Source: Cyrtodaria siliqua
Lineage: Eukaryota; Mollusca; Bivalvia; Adapedonta; Hiatellidae
Reading direction: 5' to 3'
Length of the DNA: 64,000 bases
NCBI GenBank assembly: GCA_037043455.1
Contig: JAWPHD010005082.1
Coordinates: 107,369 to 171,368, forward strand
This document shows positions 60,401-64,000 of this stretch, piece after piece. Each line of letters begins with the position of its first letter. Within the stretch, counting starts at the first letter, position 1. The notes beneath the pieces are model-generated. The model was not told where the DNA came from and made no database searches. It worked only from the letters and a program-made list of their open reading frames with translations. The translations under genes were made by a program, and so were the position numbers.

Positions 60401-62496
60401 TTTATATTGTCCGCTGTGATCGCATGAACACTATGATAAGGCTTTCAAGTTGATGTGTGTTTTTTTTTAGAAATAAATTGTGTTTTGTTAAATATAGATG
60501 CAACAACCAAAAATAGAAAAGAAATAGACTATTTCCCCACTTATAATGCCCCTTTTCAGCAAAAAAGAGGGATTACTTTTTGTAATGGAGACTTCGGAGC
60601 GTTACAAGCAATTGGTGGTTTCACACCTATATTGTAGTTCTGCTTTCATATTTTAGTATTAGTGTCGATGTAATCAGAGTTAATTGTCGGAATTTCATGT
60701 CGCATTATCTGAAGGTCTTTTATTAAGTGTTCACTAAGCCTGTCCTATATAACGCGTAACAACATAAACCATTATATCTCATAAAACTCCTGCATTAATT
60801 GATGGAAGAAAACAAAATCGAAATCGAAACTTTCCTTTAAAGTTTTAAAGGACATTCGGATTTGTTATCAGTTTGTATCCCTTCTTCGACAACTGTATCT
60901 GTGTATATTCTCTTTTCTTCGGTTTCATAATCTGCTTTATTCGGTTACTAAATCAGTAGATATTCTCCCTTCATTGGTTTCTAATACAGTTTATATACTC
61001 TCTGAAGTTAATGAATCCGTTTATATTATCTTTACTTCATTTACAGTTTCAGTCACTCCCTAATTCTGTAAATTTATCTGGTTTTATTATTTTTACTTCA
61101 GTTACTGAATCTTCTTTTGTTCTTTCTACTTCAGTTACTGTTTCAGTTTATATTCTCATTACTTCAGTTACCGTATTTCTTCATGTTGTCCCTTCTTCAT
61201 TACAGTATCCGTTTATATTATCCTACATTCAGTTACTGTATCAACTTATATCATTCTTACTTCAGTAGCCGTATCAGTTTATCTTACCACTGCCGCTGTA
61301 TATGTATCTGGTTGTGTCGTTATTTATCATCTTATATTGTCCTGACTTCAATTACTGTACCAAATTATATTCTCGTACTTCAGTTACTGTAATAAGTCAT
61401 ATTTTCCTTACTAATAAATACTGCAACACCCTCTCATGCCTCCTAGCGCCGGCTTGAGCGATATTCCTACTTTAGGGTCACAACAGTATGGATTTTGATG
61501 ATCCCAAAGGACTTATAAGAAATAACACTAATGATTTTTATAGTCGGGGCGACTTTTTACGGCCGCGACACAAGCACTAAACAAACGTTAGTGTGAATGT
61601 CAATAAATACTAAAAAGGGGATTCCTTGGAAGCAACAAACACAAACAAAAGATAAAAGTAGAAGACTCGCTTTTATTGAGTCTGTTCATGAGAGATAATG
61701 CGAAGTGCAACACCTCTCACGCCTCTAGCACTGGCTTAAGCGATATTCTACTTTAAAGCCACACCGTTTGGCTTGATCATCCCAAAGTTACCAGTAAGTC
61801 ATAACACTACTGATTTGTAGTCGGGCGACTTTTTACGGCCGCCACACAGCACTAAACAAACACTAATGTAAATTTCAATAAATACTGAAAAGGAGATCCT
61901 TGGAAGCAACAAACTCAGACAAGAGATTAAAAGTAGAAGACTCTGTTTCATTTGAGTCTGTTCATGAGAGGTAACGTAAAGTGCAACACCTCTCATTGCC
62001 TCTTGCACCGGCTTAAGCGATATTCTACTTTAAAACAGATAGTTCGGGCTTAATGATCCCAAAGGATCCAGTAACTAATAGCATCTTAGTTATTGTATCT
62101 CTTTATATTCTCTCTACAGCAGTTACTGTTTCAGCTTATATTCTTCTTACTTCAGTTACTGTATCTGTTTACTTCGGTCTGCTTTAGTTGTGTATCCGTA
62201 TATAGTCTTTCTATTTCAGGTACGTTATCTGTTTATATTCTCTCTACTGCAGTTAATGTTGTCAGCTTGTATTTTTCTTACTTCAGTTACTGAAAACGAA
62301 ACTGCATGGCAGTTTTTCCGAGACTCCAGCCGTGGCCACAGAGACCAAACATGCGCCAGGCATTCATGGCGTGGAGTCAACCAGTTCTGAAGAATGTTGT
62401 TCGGATGCCCAACAGGAAAAAAACAATTTCTCGTCTATATTCTATCTGCGCGCGACACGGCTCAAGAAGGGAAACGAATGGCAACAGACCTTACAG
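25819..62496 (+). CDS. Multi-exon gene for a secreted or membrane-anchored protein with an anosmin-like cysteine box (partial, 6 exons in window)
   Basis: Six exon candidates join in frame: phases 0/0/0 between exons 1-4, phase 1 between 4 and 5, phase 0 between 5 and 6. About 258 residues are predicted if the duplication in exon 5 is counted once. The product starts with a hydrophobic signal peptide ending near 'NGARA'. A ten-cysteine module with RCxxRCL and C-x2-C-x3-C spacing follows, then a beta-rich segment with N-glycosylation sequons (NNS, NVS) and a segment with an FN3-like tryptophan strand. The RCxxRCL and C-x2-C-x3-C spacings match the cysteine box of anosmin-1, an extracellular-matrix protein, but no WAP domain is seen, so the family name is tentative. 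Introns are about 6.7, 13.0, 5.6, 7.1 and 3.5 kb and packed with mobile DNA. No stop codon or 3' end lies in the window. The exon chain is well supported; the biological function is unknown. Confidence 0.7.
26118..26353 (+). mobile_element. MITE with a triplicated left terminal motif
   Basis: Three copies of AAAGKGACATACGGCAATCTT-like sequence start at 26,118, 26,146 and 26,175, about 28 bp apart. The right end CAAGATTACCGGGTGTCCCT is their inverted partner. TTTAAA/TTTAAT borders hint at TTAA targeting. Related ends lie at about 970, 39,580 and 53,590. Confidence 0.6.
26985..27255 (+). mobile_element. Diverged tRNA-derived SINE sharing the GCGACGTAAA end
   Basis: A degraded B-box region (TCATGGGTTCGATAATCTC) is followed by a body and the 3' end ATTGTTAAAAGCGACGTAAA, as in the 5.4 kb element. 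The A box is not recognisable. It is in intron 1. Confidence 0.5.
27575..28675. mobile_element. TA-flanked foldback element, 1.1 kb, with a nested relative
   Basis: TAGTATACCGAAGCGAAAAA at the left mirrors TTTTTCGCTTCAGCATACTA at the right. The TIR continues through GAAACGCAACTCGGGAATT. Further pairs deep in the arms include TTGGCTCAATCATGTGAGCA with 28,402-28,430. An inner pair (ACTGAAAGGAAAAAGAAACG at about 28,142 and its complement at about 28,611) looks like a nested related element of about 490 bp. No transposase is seen. TA at the edges suggests a Tc1/mariner-type mobiliser. It is in intron 1. Confidence 0.65.
28676..30176. other. Intron 1 sequence, unassigned
   Basis: A GTT-rich tract lies at 28,745-28,812. 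The ORF at 28,975-29,205 has a KRLRVDQLL stretch but no recognised family and no splice context, so it is left uncalled. Confidence 0.4.
30177..30392 (+). mobile_element. SINE-like element directly upstream of a minisatellite
   Basis: GCCTCGCGGTATCTCAGTGG followed by ATAAAGCG resembles a tRNA A box; the B box is lost. The 3' part CCTATGTAACG ... GGGACGTAAAACC resembles the end of the 48.0 kb element. A 34-bp minisatellite begins right after it. Confidence 0.45.
30413..30792 (+). repeat. 34-bp minisatellite, about 11 units
   Basis: The unit is GTCTATGCTGGTCCCCCGTC plus ATAAATAAGGACGA. Outer units vary more (GGACGGTATGCCAGAC). It starts at the 3' end of a SINE-like element in intron 1. Confidence 0.95.
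30793..31837. other. Intron 1 sequence, unassigned
   Basis: A TGTGTTG-rich low-complexity tract at 31,335-31,430 gives a false cysteine-rich ORF. Nothing else. Confidence 0.5.
31838..32262 (+). repeat. 32-bp minisatellite, about 12 units
   Basis: The unit is CCACTGTTTACGACGTGTGG plus TGGGGTTATCAG. Length and sequence drift toward the 3' side. All three frames are open, so the ORFs are artefacts. It ends about 420 bp before exon 2. Confidence 0.93.
32682..32738 (+). CDS. Exon 2: 19-codon cysteine-box exon
   Basis: This 57-bp exon sits between a pyrimidine-rich acceptor ending TTTCAG and a consensus donor TCA|GTAAGT, phase 0 on both sides. It encodes FLKANIGDDECRQTLDCLS, adding two cysteines. 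The second starts a C-x2-C-x3-C motif that continues in exon 3. The reading frame matches exon 1 exactly. Its small size and isolation explain why simple ORF searches miss it. Confidence 0.68.
32739..33687. other. Intron 2 start, unassigned
   Basis: GTTAAAGGGACATATTG at 33,246 resembles the MITE terminus of 26.1 kb. Otherwise AT-rich sequence. Confidence 0.4.
34548..34652 (-). mobile_element. 3' fragment of the tRNA-Ser SINE
   Basis: The reverse complement matches the 3' half of the 59.7 kb SINE: CCGGAGGGCACCTGGGGTCT, then the AATGGAAGCTGGAAA region and GTGCGACTATAAAATCC. The tRNA head is missing. It lies inside the composite element of 33.7-35.6 kb. Confidence 0.75.
35046..35148. repeat. 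Inverted repeat within the composite element
   Basis: CCTGGTAACACCGGAGTTAT and its near reverse complement ATAACTCCGGTGTTAACAGG face each other around CCAATGTCCCATTTATC. It joins two oppositely oriented repeat cores. Confidence 0.75.
36510..36725 (+). pseudogene. LINE ORF2 C-terminal remnant
   Basis: The frame ending at the TAG of 36,723-36,725 encodes FVFECSLYNDIRIALIEPYY, then a KSMFKAVELL run and NIAEYIYKSFKVR. The aromatic-Cys-x-LYxxxR motif followed by Y/F-rich helices is the usual C-terminus of non-LTR retrotransposon ORF2 proteins, downstream of the RT domain. Nothing upstream continues the RT, so it is a 5'-truncated copy. AT-rich sequence follows as a possible 3' UTR. Confidence 0.55.
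36914..37288 (+). repeat. Pair of diverged direct repeats 300 bp apart
   Basis: TACTAGAGGGACTTCTCTGA (36,930) with TATTTCGCACGGGTC recurs as CACTAGAGGGAGCTCTCTGA (37,229) with TTTCGCATGGGTC. Cause unknown; it could be a small LTR-like pair or part of a LINE UTR. Confidence 0.45.
37611..37820. mobile_element. Palindromic MITE, 210 bp, arms of about 95 bp
   Basis: TAGGGGTATTTATTTTAATT at the left pairs with the end ATTCTAATACCCCTA. The inner arms (AACATCGTTTAC, TATATCACGGTTTG, TTCAATTGTAAACAATAATT) are nearly exact inverted copies, with a loop GAGCCTGAAGGGCGA. In transcripts of the host gene this would fold into a long hairpin. Confidence 0.85.
38060..38185 (+). mobile_element. LINE-like 3' end with AATAAA and CTTT tail
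   Basis: GGATGGCCTCGAACATCC is followed by GACGAGGCAAATAAAG and TTTTCTTTCTTTCTTC. A short hairpin or palindromic motif, then AATAAAG and a simple-repeat tail, is a common LINE 3' UTR ending. It may belong with the ORF2 remnant at 36.5 kb, the two being separated by a palindromic MITE, or be an independent truncation. Confidence 0.4.
38366..38757 (+). repeat. 390-bp dispersed repeat, copy 2
   Basis: It shares AATAGGTTTTACTGGATCAC, TGAACATTTTCGAAATTTCG, CTGTACCCTTGACCTG and TGACACTTTAACATTGGTGT with copy 1. A GTTTTCTGGTGATTTT segment absent from copy 1 is present here and in copy 3. It is in intron 2. Confidence 0.85.
39005..39195 (+). mobile_element. tRNA-derived SINE, 5'-truncated
   Basis: CTCACCGCTGCGGGTTCGAA supplies an intact B box. 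The body GCTCGACTTGTCAAGTGA, CGATTCTTACGG and TACTGGTTCTACCCAG matches the 1.5 and 7.56 kb copies. The chance ORF across it has no value. Confidence 0.7.
39472..39529. repeat. Perfect 19-bp inverted repeat (hairpin)
   Basis: ATAGTCCCTCCGCCAACAT and its exact reverse complement are separated by 20 bp. Just downstream (39,576-39,603) is a solitary MITE end GTCAAGATTGCCGTGTGTCC. It is in intron 2. Confidence 0.85.
39610..40449. other. Intron 2 sequence, no feature but an AAT microsatellite
   Basis: AT-rich; AAT repeats at 40,289-40,323. Confidence 0.5.
40450..40812 (+). repeat. Degenerate tandem repeat of about 90 bp, 4 units
   Basis: ACACAACATACACGCTAATC, TTAGGTAAATATATTATTT and CCATGGTAACACAATATAC recur with changes. 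Confidence 0.6.
41460..41970 (+). repeat. Dispersed repeat of about 190 bp, about 3 units
   Basis: Units contain CCATAACTGCGGTAGAAATT, GATTCCAAAGGAAGATTAAA, TATTCATC and CCGCAAGGTTC, with drift between units. The CCATAACT core is common in molluscan repeats. Confidence 0.65.
42388..42458 (+). repeat. TC microsatellite
   Basis: Long CT run preceded by CCCT interruptions. Smaller microsatellites: TC at 5,620-5,668, TA at 4,536-4,551, AT at 25,079-25,110, AAT at 40,289-40,323, CA at 47,823-47,889. Confidence 0.95.
42640..43060 (+). repeat. Degenerate minisatellite of about 60 bp, 6-7 units
   Basis: Units contain GGTTCCAGTTTGTAGTTTTA, ACTGGTTCCGGTTTA and GTGTAGTGCATTCTAG. Units differ by substitutions and short indels, so the array is old. 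Confidence 0.75.
43078..43288 (+). repeat. Solo copy of the foldback-element arm
   Basis: TGGAGCGTCGAATTAA, CGCATATTCAATCAATGG, ATCGGCACATATACATT and CCGTTATTTGGCGGGTTAG match the left arm at 2.8-3.0 kb in the same orientation. It directly follows a degenerate minisatellite. Confidence 0.7.
43289..45765. other. Intron 2 sequence, unassigned
   Basis: ORFs at 43,554-43,841 and 43,881-44,198 lack family motifs and splice sites. TGAATGAATGAATGG at 44,674 resembles a SINE tail without a clear body. Confidence 0.4.
45766..45840 (+). CDS. Exon 3: 25-codon cysteine-box exon
   Basis: This 75-bp exon follows a long T-rich acceptor (TTTTATTTTCAG) and ends at TGC|GTAAGTAC, phase 0 on both sides. It begins CWNVC and ends RQTCNQRKFC, giving four cysteines. 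Tryptophan next to the first cysteine and a further tryptophan before the third look like a structured extracellular module rather than chance ORF. It is the continuation of the C-x2-C-x3-C motif begun in exon 2. Confidence 0.72.
46333..46497. mobile_element. Palindromic MITE with one arm duplicated
   Basis: The arms contain CTCATTCATTATTGAATTTA, TTAGCAAAAATGATATAATG and CTCGGCTCT. The left side carries the 45-bp inner arm twice (46,346-46,390 and 46,391-46,440). The right arm is single. Confidence 0.75.
46498..48004. other. Intron 3 sequence, unassigned
   Basis: A 20-bp duplication with CATATTAAACTACAAATTCC at 46,952-46,990 and a CA/CCCA tract at 47,800-47,890 are the only marks. Confidence 0.5.
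48005..48172 (+). mobile_element. Degenerate SINE-like repeat
   Basis: GGATGAGCCTGTCATGTTCA, TGGTTCCATATAACC and GCGCCGTAAAACCCTAATTA form a 3' half related to the 30.2 kb element. The head (GGTTCTAGGCCCAATTC) is only faintly B-box-like. Confidence 0.4.
48362..48690 (+). mobile_element. Full-length tRNA-derived SINE, second family
   Basis: The head GGCTGGCGTGGCGCAGTCG with TTAGCGCGG (A box) and GCGTTCAATCCTCC (B box) is tRNA-like. The body contains CCTCGTCCGTCGGATGGGG, CCTCCGAGCACGTTAAAG and GGGGCGGCTCTAAATAACC, and the tail is CATTCAATTCAATTCAATG. Six other copies or fragments lie in the window. GAAGAG occurs at both edges as a possible short target duplication. Confidence 0.82.
49880..50884 (+). 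CDS. Two-exon zinc-finger protein carried by the hAT-like element (145 aa)
   Basis: Exon 1 is 49,880-50,072, ending AAT G|GTTAGT. Exon 2 is 50,643-50,887 including the stop, after TTTATTTTGTAG; the split codon gives Gly. The N-terminal part has a basic patch (KRAR), then FNPDWEKDFKW, followed after the junction by MRCKLC, a W...VPC stretch, DSLCRH and HQEA. This order (tryptophans, CxxC, then H-x5-H) is that of TTF/BED-like fingers at the N-terminus of hAT transposases and of domesticated relatives such as ZNF862 and KIAA1586. The protein stops about 30 residues after the finger, and a polyadenylation signal follows at 50,979, so there is no RNase-H-like catalytic core. It may bind the element's ends without cutting, perhaps as a repressor or passenger. 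Confidence 0.65.
50979..50984 (+). promoter_or_regulatory. Polyadenylation signal AATAAA of the hAT zinc-finger gene
   Basis: AATAAA lies about 95 bp past the stop codon, followed by a T-rich stretch, inside the transposon ends. It suggests a complete short transcription unit. Confidence 0.55.
51240..51408 (+). repeat. Degenerate repeat of about 56 bp, 3 units
   Basis: TTAACGTTTGAACATTACAA, then ATTCAATT and CATTATGAAT recur. It lies between the hAT-like element and exon 4. Confidence 0.65.
51433..51481 (+). CDS. Exon 4: 16-codon exon closing the cysteine box
   Basis: The acceptor is CTTTTTTTTCTTTTACAG and the donor A|GTAAGTATC. The 49-bp exon enters in phase 0 and leaves in phase 1. It encodes KTGCQVACQFRRFLPK, adding a C-x3-C pair that brings the module to ten cysteines. 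A phase change at the end of a cysteine module fits a domain boundary, with a new domain beginning in the next exon. Confidence 0.68.
51640..52720 (+). repeat. Old dispersed repeats of about 120-150 bp
   Basis: GATCCACGCATCAAAATCG with AAGATGGCAGCCACAGAAAA (52,230) recurs as GATCTACGCATCAAGGTCGC with AGATGGCCGCCACAGAAAAT (52,508) and in weaker form at 52,390. ATAGTTATGGCCCTTGAATT (52,007) is another common molluscan repeat core. No exon is seen. Confidence 0.55.
52896..53228 (-). repeat. Dispersed 273-bp repeat, about 1.2 units, reverse
   Basis: The reverse complement carries GAAGCAACAAACACAAAC, AAAGGACCAGTAAGT and GTGAATGTCATTC, as in the 14.1 kb copy. The ORF over it is not conserved in the other copies. 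Confidence 0.75.
53229..54605. other. Intron 4 sequence, unassigned
   Basis: TTAAAGGAACACATGACAAT at 53,593 resembles the 26.1 kb MITE end; no partner is clear. A chance ORF lies at 54,332-54,565. Confidence 0.4.
54606..55279. repeat. Tandem palindromic elements, two full plus one inverted partial copy
   Basis: Each of the units 54,613-54,862 and 54,905-55,157 starts GATGAGACCATACTCT or similar and ends GGTTTCATCTTGTTGGCTGG. Inner inverted arms are GTAGCATGTCAATTTCAGCT and TGAAATGGACATGCTAC. The partial copy 55,172-55,279 is reversed and cut by the SINE at 55,280. Confidence 0.8.
55280..55596 (-). mobile_element. Full-length tRNA-derived SINE, second family
   Basis: This is the reverse complement of the 48.4 kb copy from the GAATTGAATTGAATG tail to the GGCTGGCATGGCGCAG head. 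ACAACATGA occurs at both edges, a target duplication. It inserted into and truncated a palindromic repeat. Confidence 0.82.
55597..56639. other. Intron 4 sequence, only the 56.18 kb hairpin
   Basis: AT-rich, with no exon seen. Confidence 0.5.
56181..56220. repeat. Perfect 14-bp hairpin
   Basis: TCGTACGCAGGTGC and GCACCTGCGTACGA enclose a 12-bp loop; GC-rich in AT-rich surroundings. Confidence 0.85.
56640..57185 (-). pseudogene. Retroelement reverse-transcriptase fragment (YLDD to C-terminal thumb), frameshifted
   Basis: On the minus strand a frame containing RYLDDI, the RT catalytic YxDD motif, begins near 57,170. It then shifts into the frame 57,150-56,803 with SFLDLHLSIENGEI, NIYDKSADFNFDIVN and QLIRYLEL. 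Further shifts give KLRKTLQHF and finally PDFFGDAIYKLRKI near 56,660. This order is that of an RT family common in bivalve and cnidarian genomes, perhaps related to Penelope-like elements; the exact clade is not certain. At least two frameshifts and missing upstream domains make it a dead copy. It lies in intron 4 in antisense orientation. Confidence 0.7.
57186..58551. other. Intron 4 end, only the 57.87 kb duplication
   Basis: AT-rich, without ORFs of note. Confidence 0.5.
57870..57962 (+). repeat. 45-bp tandem duplication with CA microsatellite
   Basis: CACACACATACTCGCGCACA is followed by CACACCAACAGATACAGTGC, present twice. Confidence 0.85.
58552..58812 (+). CDS. Exon 5: beta-rich extracellular segment, frame broken by a tandem duplication
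   Basis: The acceptor follows a run of T's (ATAAAACAG at 58,551) and the exon enters in phase 1, as exon 4 requires. The first part reads VITSGARIYLHEK and on to a run containing NVSVYAMFRA. There a 41-bp segment (58,669-58,709) is followed at once by a near copy of 40 bp (58,710-58,749), which shifts the frame and leads to a stop. If the segment is counted once, the frame continues through RAWTTFDAYDTR to a CxC motif and CAG|GTTGTA in phase 0, as exon 6 needs. The donor is weak. The duplication may be a real allele or an assembly error. Confidence 0.62.
59675..60200 (-). repeat. 390-bp dispersed repeat, copy 3, split by a SINE
   Basis: The reverse complement of 60,200-60,014 and then 59,741-59,675 reads through the same blocks: GAGTCTATGCACTTTGTGAG, AACTGTACCCTCC, TCTATATGAAAATTACACTG and TTGCAGCAATTCGTTAACAT. 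The SINE with its 15-bp target duplication lies between the halves. Confidence 0.78.
59742..60013 (+). mobile_element. Full-length tRNA-Ser-derived SINE with 15-bp target duplication
   Basis: The head reads GTGGCCGAGTGGTTAA (A box), CTTGAAA (anticodon loop UGA) and GGTTCGATCCC (B box), closely like tRNA-Ser(UGA) with its long variable arm. A body with TGGTTCTACCCAGG and an end GTGCGACTATAAAATCCC follow, then a short ATTCAATCA tail. Perfect copies of TCAAATCACGTATGG flank it (59,727-59,741 and 60,014-60,028), showing a fairly recent insertion. It split a copy of the 390-bp dispersed repeat. Confidence 0.85.
60310..60402 (+). repeat. 31-bp tandem repeat, 3 units
   Basis: The unit is GGAGATATGGTTGTACTGCA plus GAATAACCAGT. 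Confidence 0.9.
60950..61425 (+). repeat. Degenerate 32-33 bp minisatellite, left part
   Basis: Units resemble CTTCAGTTACTGTATCAGTT plus TATATTCTCCT. It stops where the 273-bp repeat block begins and resumes at 62,075. Confidence 0.8.
61430..62072 (+). repeat. Dispersed 273-bp repeat, about 2.4 tandem units
   Basis: Units repeat CAACACCTCTCA, GGCTTAAGCGATATTCTAC, GATCCCAAAGG, TTTTTACGGCCGC and AATAAATACT, with a period near 273 bp. The block interrupts a degenerate 32-33 bp minisatellite found on both sides. Confidence 0.8.
62075..62286 (+). repeat. Degenerate 32-33 bp minisatellite, right part
   Basis: The same motif as at 61 kb (GTTACTGTATCTGTTTA, CTTCAGTTACTG). Its last CTTCAG is the proposed acceptor of exon 6. 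Confidence 0.75.
62287..62496 (+). CDS. Exon 6 candidate: 70-codon exon, possibly start of an FN3-like domain
   Basis: The acceptor TTTTTCTTACTTCAG lies at the edge of a degenerate minisatellite and the donor is CAG|GTTGGT. Phase is 0 on both sides, matching exon 5. The segment is much richer in GC than its surroundings and encodes 70 codons without stop, with an ECC motif, an NFS glycosylation sequon and a final stretch IFYLRATRLKKGNEW that resembles FN3 strands. A second frame is also open here (62,306-62,545), so the choice rests on phase and composition. Confidence 0.5.
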
Positions 62497-63240
62497 GTTG
62501 GTTAAAATTCGGATGTGTGTAACATTTAAAATGTACATAAAATAGAAGCAACATACACAGCCGACCTGGCGCAATATTTGGATTATCTCTTCGTTTTACC
62601 TTTTATCACTGAACTCATTTCCCCATCACTATTGTTATTTATATTGTCCTTTTCCTTTCAACCGTGTTCCTTAGTATTAATGTTTGGTGCATTCACTGGG
62701 TAGTTACCCCTCTATGTTGGCTTGCTAGGTATGTTATTTGCACATCTATTGTGCTTGCCAGGTAGGGGTTGTTTCCACGGTGGTTTGCATATTATATGGA
62801 GAAATAGAACTATCTGTTACTGTAAGAAGCAAATCGGTAATTTTAGTGTTTGCCCTTATATAATGCACTCAAATGTGTTTAAAAGGCATTCTAGGTAAGC
62901 ATGATTGTGTACTGAGTAGGTTGGGGTATTTTTCATGCCATAAGCTCTTGCATTTCAATTAAATTATTCGGTCAAGGTCTTCAGTTTGGCAGAGTTTGTG
63001 TAAATCTAAAATGGTGGTTTGGGGTATGAGTATGGATATTTTCTTCTGTTCTTGCTGAGTTTGTAATATATGAAATACGTTTCTGAAGTATGTGGTTACA
63101 TTAGCAGTAGGTATTTTCATTAGAAGTATGTAAGCTTGTTTTAATTATTGGTCACCAACTGGTGTCTGTATTGAGGGACGAAGATTAGATTCGACATTTT
63201 TTCAGTGTGTAATGGGGGCACACTATTTGAATGGTATGAA

Positions 63241-64000
63241 TTATGGAGTATATATATACATGGTTTTTTTTGTAATAAATGATATGGGTTGGGGAAGTGT
63301 ATATTTGTGAATGATATTATTATGAGTTAATATTATGTATGTATGGGTGTTGGTTGGGGAATGATGTGATTTTGTTGGGGAAGGTGGGACTAAGGTTGGA
63401 ATGGGATGTTATGAGTTTTTGGATGTGTATTTTGTATGGAGTGGTTATTAGGTGTTTTGATTTAGGTAGTGGGAGGGTTATATGTGCGGTAGGATGAGTT
63501 GGTAAGTTTTTGTTGGGTGGTGAATAAGGGTGGTGGTGTGTGGATGGTTTTTAAGTTTTTGGGAGTTTTTTGTGGGGGGGGGTGGGTATTTATTTGATTC
63601 TAGGTAGTGTTGGGTTGGTGGAGTGTATTATATTTGAAGATGTATTTGGGGTGGATATGTTTTTTTGGGTATAAGATGATATATGGTTTGTTGTTTGAGG
63701 TAATGATGAATATTGTATGAGTAATAGTGTGTTTGATTGTTGAGATTTTATCTTGTAGTGTGGTTGGAAGTGAGTGTTTTGTAGTATAGTGTGGGGGTGT
63801 GGGTGGGGGTGAATTTAGGATGGAAAGTTTATGTTGGTTGGTGTATGTGTAGGTATGATTAATTGTTGTTTTGGGATTTGGATGGTGGGTGGGTGTATTT
63901 GAGAGAGGTATTGGAGAGGTTTGTGTAGGCAATGTATATTAGTTTGGTTAGGGAGAGTAATGAATTTTATGTGTTGTTTTATTTTGAGTTTGGTTAATTT
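63241..64000 (+). other. Cytosine-depleted, G/T-rich terminal segment
   Basis: I count 6 cytosines in these 760 bases, about 0.8%, while G is common, with runs such as GTGGGGGGGGGTGGG. From 62,701 the C count per 60 bases falls 13, 7, 8, 7, 9, 5, 5, 7, 6 and then 0-1. No repeat unit explains it. The minus-strand ORF at 63,600-63,932 (T/P/H/N-rich) is a by-product of the skew and is not annotated as a gene. The cause may be strand-biased deamination, a natural skewed satellite, or faulty sequence. Confidence 0.9.

Larger units (their letters stand above)
58813..60949. other. Intron 5 sequence around the SINE and dispersed repeat
   Basis: Outside the annotated repeats (59.68-60.20 and 60.31-60.40 kb) nothing coding is seen. 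A further exon of the gene could hide here but no phase-compatible candidate was found. Confidence 0.4.

Noticed and set aside
62306..62545. Alternative + frame across exon 6 (MAVFPRLQ...)
   Set aside because: Open by chance in a GC-rich exon; the chosen frame fits the splice phase and gives a more typical composition.
63600..63932. 110-codon minus-strand ORF rich in T, P, H and N
   Set aside because: It exists because the + strand lacks C, which removes most stop codons on the complement; no domain or start context.

Overview
The window looks like AT-rich nuclear DNA of an invertebrate animal, most probably a bivalve mollusc. The reasons are tRNA-derived SINEs, tandem blocks of about 170 bp carrying an ACGG-type microsatellite and 'CCCCCGMCGAA' termini of the kind scattered through bivalve genomes, foldback MITEs, LINE ends, many minisatellites, and a gene built of tiny exons separated by introns of several kb. 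There is nothing bacterial: no operons, no Shine-Dalgarno sites, no CRISPR. The taxon is inferred from the repeats, not proven.

The only host gene I can assemble lies on the + strand. Six candidate coding exons (25,819-25,980; 32,682-32,738; 45,766-45,840; 51,433-51,481; 58,552-58,812; 62,287-62,496) have matching splice phases. They would encode a signal peptide, a ten-cysteine module resembling the anosmin-1 cysteine box, a beta-rich segment, and the start of a possibly fibronectin-III-like domain. The gene probably continues past the window. The fifth exon as assembled carries a 40-41 bp tandem duplication that breaks its reading frame. A perfect NRF-1-type palindrome at 22,942 is a candidate promoter mark.

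Layout. 0-8 kb: SINE copies, a 1.86 kb foldback element with about 300 bp arms, and a LINE-like 3' end. 8.1-9.7 kb: a 25-bp minisatellite running into about 175-bp repeats. 11.4-14.0 kb: a 56-bp satellite of about 47 units with an internal 280-bp higher-order repeat. 14.0-14.4 kb: a unit of a 273-bp repeat family. 17.3-17.9 kb: a 35-bp minisatellite. 19.7-25.8 kb: a hairpin with 16-bp flanking repeats, a 390-bp dispersed repeat, a trinucleotide block and the putative promoter. 25.8-62.5 kb: the gene, whose introns hold nested mobile DNA, including a 1.1 kb TA-flanked foldback, 34-bp and 32-bp minisatellites, a composite repeat with short TIRs, LINE remnants, several palindromic MITEs, a hAT-like transposon with a small two-exon zinc-finger gene (49,239-51,182), an RT pseudogene, and a SINE with a 15-bp target duplication inside a dispersed repeat. 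63.2-64.0 kb: the + strand almost lacks cytosine (6 C in 760 bases).

The strongest leads are the hAT-like element that keeps only a DNA-binding zinc-finger protein, the cytosine-free terminal segment, and the duplicated exon of the anosmin-like gene.
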